Source: Paracoccus cavernae
Lineage (GTDB): Bacteria > Pseudomonadota > Alphaproteobacteria > Rhodobacterales > Rhodobacteraceae
Length of the DNA: 64,000 nucleotides
Direction: 5' to 3'
Assembly (NCBI GenBank): GCA_030410095.1
Contig: JAUFRC010000001.1
Coordinates: forward strand, 1,686,501 to 1,750,500
Made by a program: the position numbers and the translations under genes. Each line of letters begins with the position of its first letter. Positions within the stretch are counted from its first letter, which is position 1. Of the stretch, positions 45,138 to 56,529 are shown piece after piece. Below the pieces are notes generated by a model that did not search any database, was not told the DNA's origin, and saw nothing but the letters and a program-made list of their open reading frames with translations.

Positions 45138-46207
45138 TTAGCCGAAGCGCGCCGGATCGATCGCGCGGCGCAGCTGTGCATCCGTCGGGCGTCCCGCCGC
45201 GATATCGGCGATGAAGCGCGCCGCCGCGACCGAGCTTTGGAAGCCGTAGCCGCCCTGCCCCGCAAACCAGATGAAATCGGGCTGGTCGGGATCGCGGCCG
45301 TAGACCGGCGCACCGTCGGGGGCAAAGCTGCGCAGTCCCGCCCAATTGGCGATGAGGCGATCGACCGGATAGAGCATGAGCGCCTCGTAACGCGCGAGAC
45401 CCTCGGCCAGCACCATGTCGTCGGCCCAGGCGTCATGGGCGGTGGTCGGCTCCGCATCGGCGGGCGAGACGATCAGCGCCCCCGCATCGGGCTTGGCGTA
45501 AAAACTCTCGTTCACGCCCAAAAGCATCGGCCAGCTCGCGACATCAAGCCCCGCGGGTGCCGGAATGCGTGCCATCGAGCGGCGGTGCGGCACGATGCCT
45601 TTGGGGGCAATGCCCGCCATTTGCGCCACCGGATCGGCCCAGGCCCCCGCCGCATTGATCAGGACTTTCGCGGAGAAAACGCCCTTGGGCGTGGTGACAA
45701 CCCATTGCCCGTCCTGCCGCGCGATCGCGGTTGCGGGGGCTGAAAAGAGGATCTCGGCTCCCCGTGACCGCGCATCGCGCTGATAGCTCTGGATCAGCAG
45801 ATCGGTGTCGATATCCTGCGCCCTTGCCCCCATCGCCGCCCGCGCGACCTTCGCGGGATCGAGCGCGGGAAAGGCCGCGACGGCGGCATCGGGCGCGATC
45901 TCCTCCATCCGCATCAGTTCGGCCTCGTGATCGAAATGGTCGCGCTCGTCATGCCCCGCGACCAGCATCACGCCGCGCGGCGAGAGCACGCCTGCCGCAG
46001 CGAGCCCCTCCCCGAGGCAAGGCTGAATTCGACCATCGGCGGCGGGCCGTAAAAGGGCTCGTAAAGCGCGGCCGAGCGCCCAGAGGCGTGGTAGGCGGCA
46101 TGGGCCTCTGCCTCGATCAGGCGGCAGCTGCCCAGATGCGACAGTTCGGCCGCGGCGGATACGCCGGCGATACCGGCGCCGATGATAAGGAAATCAGTGG
46201 TGGTCAT
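45138..46207 (-). CDS. DadA/DAO-type FAD-dependent amino-acid oxidoreductase (one frameshift)
   Basis: Flavoprotein that oxidises an amine or amino acid. The Rossmann FAD site is [17 protein letters not shown] at the extreme N-terminus, with the arginine loop [16 protein letters not shown] next. After a break near 46013 the DAO-type core follows: [20 protein letters not shown] and [14 protein letters not shown] near the end. About 357 residues. The substrate may be glycine, D-arginine or another D-amino acid; nothing nearby decides. It lies upstream of aroC on the same strand with 73 nt between. Confidence 0.87.
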
Positions 46208-46395
46208 GCTCTTGCTCCTGCCCCCGTCCGCGCGCGGCGGCTCCGGTCGCGCAGGGGTCTTTCTCCACTTTCAACAAATGCTTGCAGAAGGTTCAAGCAA
46301 TCCCTTGGGCCGAGTTTCGGGATTTCGGCGGGCCAAGCGGGAAACTCTGCTCTAAGCTTTGCCCAAGCCGCCCGAAACCGCATAAGGATGACGCA

Positions 46396-47581
46396 GTGAC
46401 CAGATCCAACCGCCCGCTATTGCTTGCCATTTTGCTTTTGTCGCTCAGTCTGCGGCCGGTGATGGCGGTTCTGGGTCCGGTGGTCGATCTGATCGAGGAC
46501 TACACCGGCCTGAGTTCGGCCCAGGCGGGGCTTTTGACGACGCTGCCCATTCTCGTCATGGGGATCGTGGCGCTTTTCGGCGGGCGGGTCAGGCGTCTGA
46601 TCGGCGAAAAGCGCGGCATTGCGCTCGGGGCCTTGTGCCTGACCATCGCCTGCGCCATGCGCCTTCCGGTCCATAATGCTGCCGGAATGCTGTTCAGCGC
46701 GGCTCTGGGCGGGCTCGGGATCGCGCTGACGCAGGCGCTGCTGCCGGGGCTGATCAAACGCCATTTCGGCATGGCGACCGGAACGGTCATGGCGCTTTAC
46801 ACCACGGGCATCATGACCGGATCCGCACTCGGGGCGGCGAGTTCGGCCGATATGGCGCGCCTGATCGGTTGGCAGTCCTCATTGGCCTTTTGGGCGCTGC
46901 CGGCGCTGGCGGGGCTGATCGTCTGGAGGCTGATCGCGCCTGCCGACCCTGCGCCCGCCAAAAGCGCGACACGGAGCCGCAAGACCGGCTTTGCCGGTGT
47001 CGCGCGGGCGTGGCAGCTGGTGGCCTTCTTCGGCCTCGGCACAGGCTCCTATACGCTCGTCCTGGCCTGGCTTCCGCCCTATTACCAAGACCTCGGCCTC
47101 GGCCGCGAGGCCAGCGGCTATATGCTCGCGGGCCTGACCATCACCGAGGTTTTCGCAGGCCTCGGCATCGCGGCTTTCATCGACCGCTTCCCCGACCGCC
47201 GCGCGCCGCTGATGGCGGTTCTGTCGTGTCTGATGCTCGGGCTGATCCTGCTGGTCTGGGTGCCGGTCACGATGGCGGTTCCCGCGATGATCCTGCTCGG
47301 GATCGGATCGGCTCGGTCTTCCCGCTCGGGCTGATCGTGACGATGGACCATGCCGCCAATCCCGAAACCGCCGGAGATCTGGCGGGATTCGTGCAGGGCT
47401 GGGGCTATGTTCTGGCCAGCACGCTTCCCTTTGTCGCGGGTGCGATCAAGGACCACTTCGCCTCGCTGACGCAGGCTTGGTATCTGATGATGCTGGGCGT
47501 GGTGGTCATGGGCGCGGTCTCGCTCGGCTTCAGCCGCAAGAGCTATGCCGCGTTCGACGCGCGGATCTCGCTGCAGGACTA
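46396..47581 (+). CDS. MFS transporter, CynX/NimT type (one frameshift)
   Basis: Twelve-helix major-facilitator protein of the cyanate/nitroimidazole-transporter branch. LLAILLLSLSLRPVMAVLGP at the N-terminus (the RP motif) and GIALTQALLPGLIKRHFGMA are typical. A break near 47312 precedes VFPLGLIVTMDHAANPETAG. The start is GTG at 46396 with AAGGA about 8 nt before. About 395 residues. The substrate is unknown; no cyanase or related gene is nearby. Confidence 0.88.
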
Positions 47582-47637
47582 GACGGAGCGAAACAGGCGG
47601 GCGGACCGGCCAGTCCCGGACGGCATGAGGCACAAAG

Positions 47638-47671
47638 AAAAAGGGGGAAGGCTGCGGCCCTCCCCCTTTTC
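47638..47671. terminator. Bidirectional terminator between MFS gene and carB
   Basis: AAAAGGGGGA and TCCCCCTTTT form a stem around a GC-rich 12-nt loop, between convergent genes. Confidence 0.85.
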
Positions 47672-47693
47672 ATTGTCCCGATAGGGCGCGCGC

Positions 47694-50600
47694 TCAGGCT
47701 TGCAGCGGCCGCACGCTGATTTCGCCCTCGCCACGCGATTTGATCGCGGCAACTGCGGCGATCGAGCCGGCAGCCGTGGTGAAATAGGGCGTCTTGCCGT
47801 GAAGCGCGACCGCACGCATTTCGCGCGATCGGCGATGGCCTGCTTGCCCTCGGTGGTGTTGAGCACCATGGCGAGCTCGCTGTTTTTCAGGCGGTCGACG
47901 ATGTTCGGGCGGCCTTCGTAGACCTTGTTCACCAGCTCGGTCGCAACACCTGCCTCGCGCAGGAATTCGGCCGTGCCGCGGGTTGCGACCAGAACGAAGC
48001 CCATATCGACGAGATCACGCGCGGCAGCCGCGAGATCGGCGCTCTTGTCGGCATCCTTGACCGAGATGAAGACGCGGCCTTCGCTCGGCAGTTCCACGCC
48101 CGCACCCAGCTGCGCCTTGAGGAAGGCGCGCGCGAACGAGCGGTCCCAACCCATGACTTCACCGGTCGAACGCATCTCCGGCCCGAGCAGCGTGTCGACG
48201 CCGGGGAAGCGGGCGAAGGGCAGCACGGCTTCCTTGACCGAGAACCACGGCGTGTTCGGATCGGCCAAAGTCATCGGATCGGCGAAGGGCAGATCGGCAT
48301 CGGCCGCAATGCCTTCGGGATAGGCCGGACGCTCGGGGAAGCTCGCCAGCGTTTCGCCCGCCATCAGACGCGCCGCAATCGAAGCGATCGCGCTATCGGT
48401 CGCTTTCGCGACGAAAGGCACCGTACGCGAGGCGCGCGGGTTCACTTCGAGGACATAGATCGTATCGCCCTTGATCGCGAACTGGACGTTCATCAGACCG
48501 ACCACGTTCAGCGCCAGCGCCATTTTGACGGTCTGCGCCTTCAGCTCGGCCACGACGGCAGGGGTCAGCGTATGGGGCGGAAGCGAGCAAGCACTGTCGC
48601 CCGAATGGACGCCGGCCTCCTCGATATGCTCCATGATGCCCGCGACATGGACGTTCTTGCCGTCGCACAGCGCGTCGACATCGACCTCGATCGCGCCCGA
48701 AAGGTAGCTGTCGAGCAGAACGGGGCTATCGCCCGAAACCTGCACGGCCTCGCGGATATAGCGGTGGAGCTGCTCCATGTCGCGCACGATTTCCATCGCG
48801 CGGCCGCCCAGAACATAGGACGGACGGATGACCAGCGGGAAGCCGATGCGCTCGGCAATCTCGATCGCCTGCTCGTCGGTATGGGCGATGCCGTTGATCG
48901 GCTGCTTGAGGCCCAGATCGTTGAGCAGCTTCTGGAAACGCTCGCGGTCCTCGGCAAGGTCGATCGCGTCGGGCGTGGTGCCGAGGATCGGGATGCCTTC
49001 GTCTTGCAAAGCATTCGCCAGTTTCAGCGGGGTCTGGCCGCCGAACTGGACGATCACACCGTGAAGCGTGCCGTTTTCTTTCTCGATGCGCAGGATTTCC
49101 AGCACATGTTCAAAGGTCAGCGGCTCGAAATACAGGCGGTCCGAGGTGTCGTAATCGGTCGAAACCGTCTCGGGGTTGCAGTTGATCATGATGGTCTCGT
49201 AGCCGACATCGGACAGCGAGAAACATGCATGGCAGCAGCAATAGTCGAATTCGATCCCCTGACCGATCCGGTTCGGGCCGCCGCCGAGGATGACGACTTT
49301 CTTGCGGTCGCTCGGGCGCGCCTCGTTTTCGACATCGCCCATCGCGGGGGCTTCGTAGGTCGAATACATATAGGGCGTCTGCGCTTCGAATTCGGCGGCG
49401 CAGGTGTCGATGCGCTTGAAGACCGGATGCAGCTGCAGCGCGCGGCGGGTCTTGCGGACCTCTGCCTCGGCCTTGCCGGCCAGTTTGGCCAGACGCGCAT
49501 CGGTGAAGCCCATCATCTTGAGCTTGCGAAGACCTTCGACATCCGAGGGCAGGCCATTGGCGATCACGCCGGCTTCGATTTCGACGATCTCGCGCAGACG
49601 GGCAAGGAACCACGGATCGAACGAGGTCGCCTGCTGGATCTCGTCATCGCTCAGACCGTGACGCATCGCCTGGGTGATCAGGCGCAGACGGTCGGGCGTC
49701 TGGACCGAGATCGCCTTGATGACGGCGGCTTTTTCCGGCGCGCCGGGGATCTCGATATCGTCGAGGCCGGTCAGCCCGTTCTCCATCGAGCACAGCGCTT
49801 TTTGCAGCGATTCGTGGAAGGTCCGGCCGATCGCCATGACCTCGCCTACCGATTTCATCGCCGTGGTCAGCTCGGCCTTGGAGCCGGGAATTTCTCGAAG
49901 GCGAAACGCGGGATCTTCGTCACGACATAGTCGATCGAAGGCTCGAAGGACGCGGGCGTGACTTTGGTGATGTCGTTGTCCAGCTCGTCCAGCGTATAGC
50001 CGACCGCCAGTTTCGCGGCGATTTTCGCGATCGGGAAGCCGGTCGCTTTCGAGGCCAGCGCCGAAGAGCGCGACACGCGCGGGTTCATCTCGATCACGAC
50101 CATGCGGCCGTCGGCAGGGTTGACCGCCCATTGCACGTTCGAGCCGCCGGTTTCCACGCCGATCTCGCGCAGAACCGCGATCGAAGCGTTGCGCATCGCC
50201 TGATATTCGCGGTCCGAAAGCGTCAGTGCCGGTGCGACGGTGATCGAATCGCCGGTATGGACGCCCATCGGATCGATGTTTTCGATCGAGCAGACGATGA
50301 TGGCGTTGTCGTTGCGGTCGCGCACGACTTCCATCTCGTATTCTTTCCAGCCGAGCAGCGATTCATCGACGAGGATCTGCGCCATCGGCGATGCATCCAG
50401 ACCCGAGCGGCAGATCGCCTCGTAATCGTCGCGGTTATAGGCCACGCCCCCGCCGGTGCCGCCCAGCGTAAAGGCGGGACGGATGATCGCGGGCAGACCG
50501 ATGTGATCAAGCGACTTCATCGCTTCGGCAACACCGGCCGAGATGTCGAACTTGCCGTTGGGCAGTTTCGGCGCGGTGATGATGTCGGCTTTGGGGTTCT

Positions 50601-51023
50601 CCAGACCGATGCGGTCCATCGCCTCGCGGAACAGCTTGCGGTCTTCGGCCATTTCGATCGCGGCGCGCTGCGCCCGATCAGCTCGACGCCGTAGCGGTTG
50701 AGGACGCCCATATCGGCCAGGGCAAGCGCGGTGTTCAGGCCGGTCTGGCCGCCCATCGTCGGCAAAAGCGCGTCGGGGCGCTCTTTGGCGATGATCTTTT
50801 CGACGACGGCCGGGGTGATCGGCTCGATATAGGTCGCATCCGCCATCTCGGGATCGGTCATGATCGTCGCGGGGTTGGAGTTGACCAGAATGACGCGGTA
50901 GCCTTCTTCGCGAAGGGCCTTGCAGGCCTGTGCGCCCGAATAATCGAACTCGCAGGCCTGCCCGATCACGATGGGACCTGCGCCGATGATCATGATGGAT
51001 TTGATATCAGTTCTTTTCGGCAT
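47694..51023 (-). CDS. carB: Carbamoyl-phosphate synthase large subunit (three frameshifts)
   Basis: Makes carbamoyl phosphate for arginine and pyrimidines. It has two ATP-grasp halves: [20 protein letters not shown] and [18 protein letters not shown] in the first, [19 protein letters not shown] and [18 protein letters not shown] in the second. The oligomerisation domain lies between them, and a C-terminal MGS allosteric domain ([20 protein letters not shown]) ends it. Breaks are near 50675, 49885 and 47825. The start [20 protein letters not shown] is at 51023. About 1110 residues. The small subunit carA is not in the window. Confidence 0.96.
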
Positions 51024-51411
51024 GGCTTTGTCCTCGGGCGGTTGGCGGCAGATAAATCGTCCGGCGTTATAGCTATGGCAAGCCCGCGCGCAAGGGTAGA
51101 GGCAGCTTTTCCGTACGGAAAAGCAGCGCCTCCTGATCGACCCCGCCTCCCGCGCAAGCCGTTTGCCGACGCAGGGCGGGCTGTTTCCCCAAGGATCGGG
51201 GCACCGCCGCCTGCGGCAAGCGCCCAACATGGCGGGGTCACACCCCAAGGTCAAGACCGCCCCCGCCCCCACGGCGAAACACGGCAAAGCCCCGCAAAAC
51301 AAAGACGGAAAAATGCCGGAGGCTGACCTCTTTCTTCATCACCCCAATACCCGAATCCACAGCGCAACCGGCACCCGCCCCGCAGAACGGAAGGGTACCG
51401 GCGACAGGACC
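51024..51411. other. Intergenic region upstream of carB
   Basis: About 390 nt between carB and the end of cysA, both leftward. It should hold the carB promoter and any cysA terminator. The only clear structure is the palindrome at 51105-51124. Confidence 0.5.
51105..51124. promoter_or_regulatory. 20-bp perfect palindrome upstream of carB
   Basis: GCTTTTCCGTACGGAAAAGC is identical on both strands, centred about 92 nt before the carB start. GAGGC and GCCTC flank it a few nt outside, so it could also extend as a stem. It looks like a dimeric repressor site; the regulator is unknown to me. Confidence 0.55.
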
Positions 51412-52130
51412 TCAGGCGTCGATGAAGCTTTTGACGAATTCGGTCGCGGGCCGCGCGCGGATATCTTGCGGACGCCCGACCTGCTCGATCCGGCCCATCG
51501 ACATGACGACCACGAGATCGGCAAGCTCCATCGCCTCTTCCTGGTCATGGGTCACGAAGATCGAGGTCAGGCCGGTGGAATCGTGGATATCGCGCAGGCC
51601 CGCCCGCAGCTCCTTGCGCACCCGCGCATCCAGCGCCCCGAAGGGCTCGTCGAGCAGCAACATCCGCGGTTCGATCGCAATGGCGCGCGCCAGAGCCACA
51701 CGCTGGCGCTGGCCGCCCGAAAGCTGGCTCGGGAAGCGCTTGCCGATATCGGGCAGCTGGATCAACTCGAGCAGCTTGTGCACGCGGCGGTCGATCTCGG
51801 CATTGGTCGGTCGGCTCCGGCGCGGACGCGCGCGCAGCCCGTAGGCGATATTCTCGAACACCGTCATATGGCGAAAGAGCGCATAGCTCTGGAACACAAA
51901 GCCCGCGCGGCGCTCCTGCACGGTCAGGCCCGTCGCATCCTGCCCGTCAAAAGCACCCGCCCCGAGGTCGGAAACTCCAGCCCGCCCAATATGCGCAGGA
52001 GCGTGGTCTTCCCCGAACCCGACGGCCCCAGCAGCGCCACCAGAGCCCCCGAAGGGATCTTGAGGCTGACCGGATGCAGCGCAGAGGTCACACCAAAGCT
52101 TTTCGCGATTTCGTCGATTTCGATATGCAT
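51412..52130 (-). CDS. cysA: Sulfate/thiosulfate ABC importer ATPase (one frameshift)
   Basis: ATPase of the CysTWA sulfate importer. [20 protein letters not shown] opens it; Walker A is [21 protein letters not shown] break near 51945 falls before [20 protein letters not shown]. The signature is [16 protein letters not shown], and [19 protein letters not shown] is Walker B. It ends soon after the H-loop ([17 protein letters not shown]), so at about 240 residues it lacks the C-terminal TOBE regulatory domain of E. coli CysA. The ATG at 52130 has AAGG upstream; one 15 nt earlier is possible. Confidence 0.92.
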
Positions 52131-52184
52131 GTGCAAACCTTTCATCCCCGGCCCCGGGGCCGTGTCATGATGGGAGGGCGCGCC

Positions 52185-53065
52185 TCAGTGGCGGCGCCCC
52201 GAAGCAAGCTGGTCGGCAAAGCGCCATTCGAGAACGGTTTTGAGCAGCAAGGTCACCAGCGCCAGCGCGGCAAGCACCGCCGCCATGCTGAAAGCCGCGA
52301 CCGAGAGATACTCGTTATAGGCCATTTCGATCGCGATCGGCATGGTCGCGGTCTGGCCGCGGATCTTGCCCGAGACGACCGCCACCGCCCCGAACTCGCC
52401 CATCGCGCGGGCATTGCTCAGAAGCACGCCGTAAAGCAGCGCCCATTTGATATTGGGCAGGGTCACGGTCAGAAACGTCCGCCAGCCCGAGGCGCCAAGG
52501 GTGAGCGCGGCCTCCTCCTCGGTGCGGCCCTGCTCGATCATCACGGGGATGAGCTCGCGGGCGACGAAGGAAAGGTCACGAACATCGAGGCCAGCACGAT
52601 GCCGGGCAGCGCAAAGATCACCGGATAGCCCATGCCGACCAGCCAGCCGCCAAACAGGCTGTTCACCCCGAAAAGCAGGACCAGCGCCAGACCCGCAACC
52701 ACCGGAGAGACCGAGAACGGCAGGTCGATCAGCGTAATCAGAAAGGCCTTGCCGCGAAAATCGAACTTGGTGATCACCCATGCCGCCGCCAGTCCGAAGA
52801 CCGCGTTCAAAGGCACGGTGATCCCCGCGACCAGAAGCGTGAGCCGGATGGCCGAGCGCGCCTCGGGCGCGCCGAGCGAGGCCAAAGCGGCACGACCGCC
52901 TTTGGCCAAGGCCTCGGCAAAGACCACGGCAAGCGGGGCCACGACCAACAGGGCAAGCAGCACAAGGCAGATCACGATGAGCGCGATACGGAAGGGCCGC
53001 TTTTCTTCGGTGACGGGCTGCCATTTGCGCGCGGGCACAGCGGGATGAAGAGAGGTCTCAGACAT
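52185..53065 (-). CDS. cysW: Sulfate ABC importer permease CysW (one frameshift)
   Basis: Inner-membrane permease. [20 protein letters not shown] precedes the first helix ([20 protein letters not shown]). [20 protein letters not shown] and [14 protein letters not shown] follow, then a break near 52572. The EAA loop is [20 protein letters not shown], then [20 protein letters not shown]. The start overlaps the cysT stop by 8 nt. About 294 residues. Confidence 0.94.
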
Positions 53066-53937
53066 TGCCGATTCTCCGTCTGCTCCAGATCTGGATGAGG
53101 TTGATGGCCAGCAGCATGCTGAACGAGATCGCGAGCATGGCGATCCCGATCGCCGAGGCTCCGCCATAGTCGAACTCTTCAAGCCGGATCACGATCAGCA
53201 GGGGCGCAATCTCGGTTTTCATCGGGATATTGCCCGCGATGAAAATGACCGAGCCGTATTCGCCGACCGCACGCGCCAGCGACAGCGCAAAGCCCGTCAG
53301 CGCGGCGGGAGCCAGCATCGGCAGGACGACGCGGCGCAGCGTATAGGCGCGCGTTGCGCCCAATGTGGCCGAGGCCTCCTCGACCTCGCGCTCGATCTCG
53401 CCGATCACCGGCTGGACCGTGCGCACGACGAAGGGCAGGCCGACAAAGATCAGCGCGATCAGGATGCCCCATTGCGTATAGGCGATCTTGCCTGAAAACT
53501 CGATGCCGAAGACCCCGAAGACGCTGTTGGCCGCCGGCGCGAGATGGTTCTTGACGAAGGCGCCAAAGACTCCGTTCGGCGCGTAAAGCGTCGTCAGCGC
53601 AATGCCCGCAACCGCCGTCGGCAGGGCGAAGGGCAGATCGACAACCGCATCGACAATGCGCCGACCGGGGAAGTCGTAACGCGACAGGACCCAAGCCAAA
53701 GCAACGCCGAAGACAAGGTTGAAGACCGCCGCCATCAGCGAGATCCGGAAGGACAGAAACAGCGCCCCCAAACCCTTTCGGTATTCACGACCCGCCAGAT
53801 TTCCGACGGGCCGAAGTTCAGACCAAAGAGCAAAAGCGCCCCGATCGGCAAAAGCACGACCAGCGACAGCATGGTCAGGGTAATGCCCATGCCGAGGCCG
53901 AAACCCGGCATGGGGGATTTTGCACGAGCGCTTTCAT
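53058..53937 (-). CDS. cysT: Sulfate ABC importer permease CysT/CysU (one or two frameshifts)
   Basis: Partner permease of CysW. The first helix is GITLTMLSLVVLLPIGALLL. A break near 53770 precedes LFLSFRISLMAAVFNLVFGV. VDLPFALPTAVAGIALTTLY, the EAA loop EEASATLGATRAYTLRRVVL and GEYGSVIFIAGNIPMKTEIA are family motifs. The likely start is the ATG at 53937 with AAGGCG before it, but reaching the helix frame from there needs one more lost base near 53925; the in-frame alternative is 53911 (MPGFGLGMG). It follows the sbp stop by 12 nt. Confidence 0.92.
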
Positions 53938-53949
53938 GACCGTAGCGCC

Positions 53950-55006
53950 TTACTTCGCGGTATAGATCTGGTCGAAGGTGCCGCCGTCGCCGAAATGCTC
54001 GGCCTGCGCCTGTTTCCAGCCGCCGAAATCGGCGATCGTCACCAGATCGAGCGCGGGAAGCGGGCGACATCAGCCGGATCTGCCTTGGAGGCGTCCCAGC
54101 CGCGATAAAAATTCTTGTAGATGATCGCCTGACCTTCGGGCGAATAGAGATAGTCGAGATAGGCCTTCGCCAGTTCGCCTTGGCTTTCGCTGGTGATGTT
54201 CTTGTCGACAATCGCCACGGGCGGCTCGGTCAGGATCGAGACGGACGGTGCCACGATGTCGAACTCGCCCTCTCCGAGCTCCTGCAGCGCCAGATAGGCC
54301 TCGTTCTCCCATGCCAGCAGGACGTCGCCGATACCGCGCTGGGTGAAGGTCGTGGTCGATCCGCGCGCCCCGCTGTCGAGAACCGGCACGTTTTTATAGA
54401 TCGCGCCGACGAATTCCTTGGGGTCCTGGCCGTTCTTTTGCGCCCAGGCCCAAGCTGCAAGGTAGTTCCAGCGCGCCCCGCCCGAGGTTTTCGGGTTCGG
54501 CGTGATGACCTCGACGCCCTCTTTGGTCAGATCGCCCCAATCCTTGATGCCCTTGGGATTGCCCTCGCGGACGAGGAAAACGATCGTCGACGTATAGGGC
54601 GAGGAGTTGTGCGGCAGGCGGGTCTGCCAATCTTCGGGCAAAGGCCCTTGGCCGCGATCTGGTCGATATCGGCACCCAAGGCCAGCGTGACGACCTGCGC
54701 GCCAAGCCCGTCGATCACCGCCCGCGCCTGCGAACCGGAGCCGCCATGCGAGCTTTCGAGCTGGGGCTTTTCATGGCCGTCGGCCTCCCATTTCGCGGCA
54801 AAAGCCTCGTTCACGGCGCGGTAGAGCTCGCGGGTCGGGTCGTAGCTGACGTTGAGCAGGCTGTCGGCGGCGCTGGCGGTCTGGGGGCCGAGCGCAAGCG
54901 TGAAAGCGGTCACGACACTTGCCACGAAACGGCGCAAAGGCCTGTGGGCGCGCGGCTGCGCATGGGGCGGAACGGGCGCGGTCTTCGAGCGGTCAGAGCG
55001 GATCAT
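53950..55006 (-). CDS. sbp: Sulfate-binding protein (two frameshifts)
   Basis: Periplasmic receptor of the sulfate importer. A long basic N-region and hydrophobic core ([20 protein letters not shown]) form the signal peptide. [20 protein letters not shown] and [16 protein letters not shown] are typical of the Sbp/CysP family. Breaks near 54645 and 54060 interrupt [20 protein letters not shown] and the C-terminal [14 protein letters not shown] region. It is the first gene of sbp-cysT-cysW-cysA. The upstream 55060-55150 block is AT-rich and probably the promoter. Confidence 0.93.
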
Positions 55007-55367
55007 TCTGGTCTTCCTTCCTGCGTTTTCCGGGCTGCCGGTGGCGGCGCCTCTTGCTGGACATAAATATCGACCGACTTACTCGCGTTTATCAAGAAAA
55101 TAATTACGCTAAAACTTATCGTGTTTAAGATGTTTTTATTTTCCCGCCTTTTCCGGAACGTCCTCCCTGCCCCGCACTGCCGTCCCACGACAATATTCGC
55201 CAATGATTGGAGATTTCGCGCCCGACCCCGCGCCAAAAGCACCGCGAATCACTTTCGGTGGCCGGAATCGACGGGAAAGGTTCTTGTCGTCACACAGGCC
55301 GAATGCGGAAAAACCGGCCGCAGGTACGAAGGTCACACAAAAGGGACTGCCGGACGTCATGCCAAAG
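55007..55367. other. Non-coding region upstream of sbp
   Basis: About 360 nt. The 55060-55150 part is strikingly AT-rich for this genome and is the likely sbp promoter. The remainder has no gene or structure that I can support. Confidence 0.45.
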
Positions 55368-55395
55368 AAAAGGCCGGACTTCCGTCCGGCCTTTT
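55368..55395. terminator. zapA terminator
   Basis: A perfect 12-bp stem, AAAAGGCCGGAC with GTCCGGCCTTTT, closes a 4-nt TTCC loop (GGAA on the minus strand), 46 nt after the zapA stop. Confidence 0.9.
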
Positions 55396-55440
55396 CTCGT
55401 GCGGGATATCAAAGGCGGGACTGCGCCCGCCCGTCCCGTC

Positions 55441-55806
55441 CTAACCCTGTTTCAGGCTATCTTCGGCCTTCTGCGCCAAAGCCTCGGCCCTTGCGGCCAG
55501 ATCGGCCAGCGCATCGGCCACGCCCTGCGGCACGACCGGCACTTCGACCCGCGCCGGATTGGCCTTGAGACGGGCCAACTCGCGTTCTGCCGCAACCGCG
55601 CGATCCTCGAGCGCCGAGGTGCGGTCGGCGAGCATCAGCCCCGCCAGCAGCAAAAGCCGCGGCTCGGGCATGCGGCCGGCCTGACCAAGGATCTGCTGCG
55701 CCTCGGCATCCAGCATGCCCGCGGCGCGTTTGAGCAGACGCTCCTCGCCCTCCTGACAGGCCACGGTATAATCCTTGTGGCCGATGGTGAAATCGACTTC
55801 AGCCAT
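55441..55806 (-). CDS. zapA: Cell-division protein ZapA
   Basis: FtsZ-associated protein that cross-links protofilaments at the Z-ring. The N-terminal globular head reads VDFTIGHKDYTVACQEGEER, followed by a long helix with coiled-coil heptads (LLLLAGLMLADRTSALEDRA). The frame is intact at 121 residues. It lies 3 nt after the coiled-coil gene upstream, in one transcript. Confidence 0.9.
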   Translation of the reverse strand: MAEVDFTIGHKDYTVACQEGEERLLKRAAGMLDAEAQQILGQAGRMPEPRLLLLAGLMLADRTSALEDRAVAAERELARLKANPARVEVPVVPQGVADALADLAARAEALAQKAEDSLKQG

Positions 55807-55808
55807 TG

Positions 55809-56390
55809 CTAGCGCCCCTCATCCGTTTCCTGATCATCCGTCCGGCTCTCTGCCGAAAGGCTGTCGCCGGGCAAAAGCAGGCTGTCGGCGGCGCCTTCGC
55901 CCAACATTTCGTCCAGAGCAGCAACAATGGCACCGATCCGGTTGATCTCGGCCTCGCGCGCCAGACGCAATGCGGCGTTTTCGGCCTCGAGCGCGGCCCA
56001 AGCCTCGTCGGCACCGGTAGAGCCGCTATCGGCGCGCAGCAAAAGCTGGTGGTTGGCCTGTGCGAGCGCTTCGTTCGCGGCCGAGAGCTCGGCCAGTTGC
56101 GCCGCTGCGATGGCGAGTTCGGCCTCGAGCGCGGCATTGCGCGCTCCGGCAGCCGCAAGCTCCTCCGCCAGACGCCGGTTTTCTTCGGCGGCTGCGGCCG
56201 CTTCGCCGTCAGACGCACCGCCTTGTGTGCGGGACCCGGCATCCGCCGCCGCCCCGTTGCGCAGATCCTTTGCCGCGCGTTCGATCGAAGTATCGATCCT
56301 GTCCAGTGCGGCCAGAAGACGCTTCTCACTGGTGGTCAGGTTGCCGATCATGGTCTGCATCCTTTCAGATAATCCCGAACTTTTTGGCAT
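55809..56390 (-). CDS. zauP: Coiled-coil protein encoded before zapA (ZauP-like)
   Basis: An Ala/Glu-rich coiled-coil protein of 193 residues with MIGNLTTSEKRLLAALDRID at its head and long heptad repeats (AAAAEENRRLAEELAAAGAR). In Caulobacter the gene just before zapA encodes ZauP, a coiled-coil partner that works with ZapA at the Z-ring. Position, composition and orientation match, but coiled-coil similarity is weak evidence, so the name is inferred. Starts at 56390 (AAGGG before it) and 56351 (GAAAGG before it) are both plausible. The frame is intact. Confidence 0.65.
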   Translation of the reverse strand: MPKSSGLSERMQTMIGNLTTSEKRLLAALDRIDTSIERAAKDLRNGAAADAGSRTQGGASDGEAAAAAEENRRLAEELAAAGARNAALEAELAIAAAQLAELSAANEALAQANHQLLLRADSGSTGADEAWAALEAENAALRLAREAEINRIGAIVAALDEMLGEGAADSLLLPGDSLSAESRTDDQETDEGR

Positions 56391-56529
56391 CCTGCGGCCC
56401 TTATGACAAGGATGCGCGGCAAGAGAGCGGCCGCTGGACGCGAAAACCCGCGACTTTACGGGGAAAGCGGTGCTTTTCAGGGCGGTCGGAGCGACCTATA
56501 AGGTGGCGTCACATCATGAGGGATTGCCG

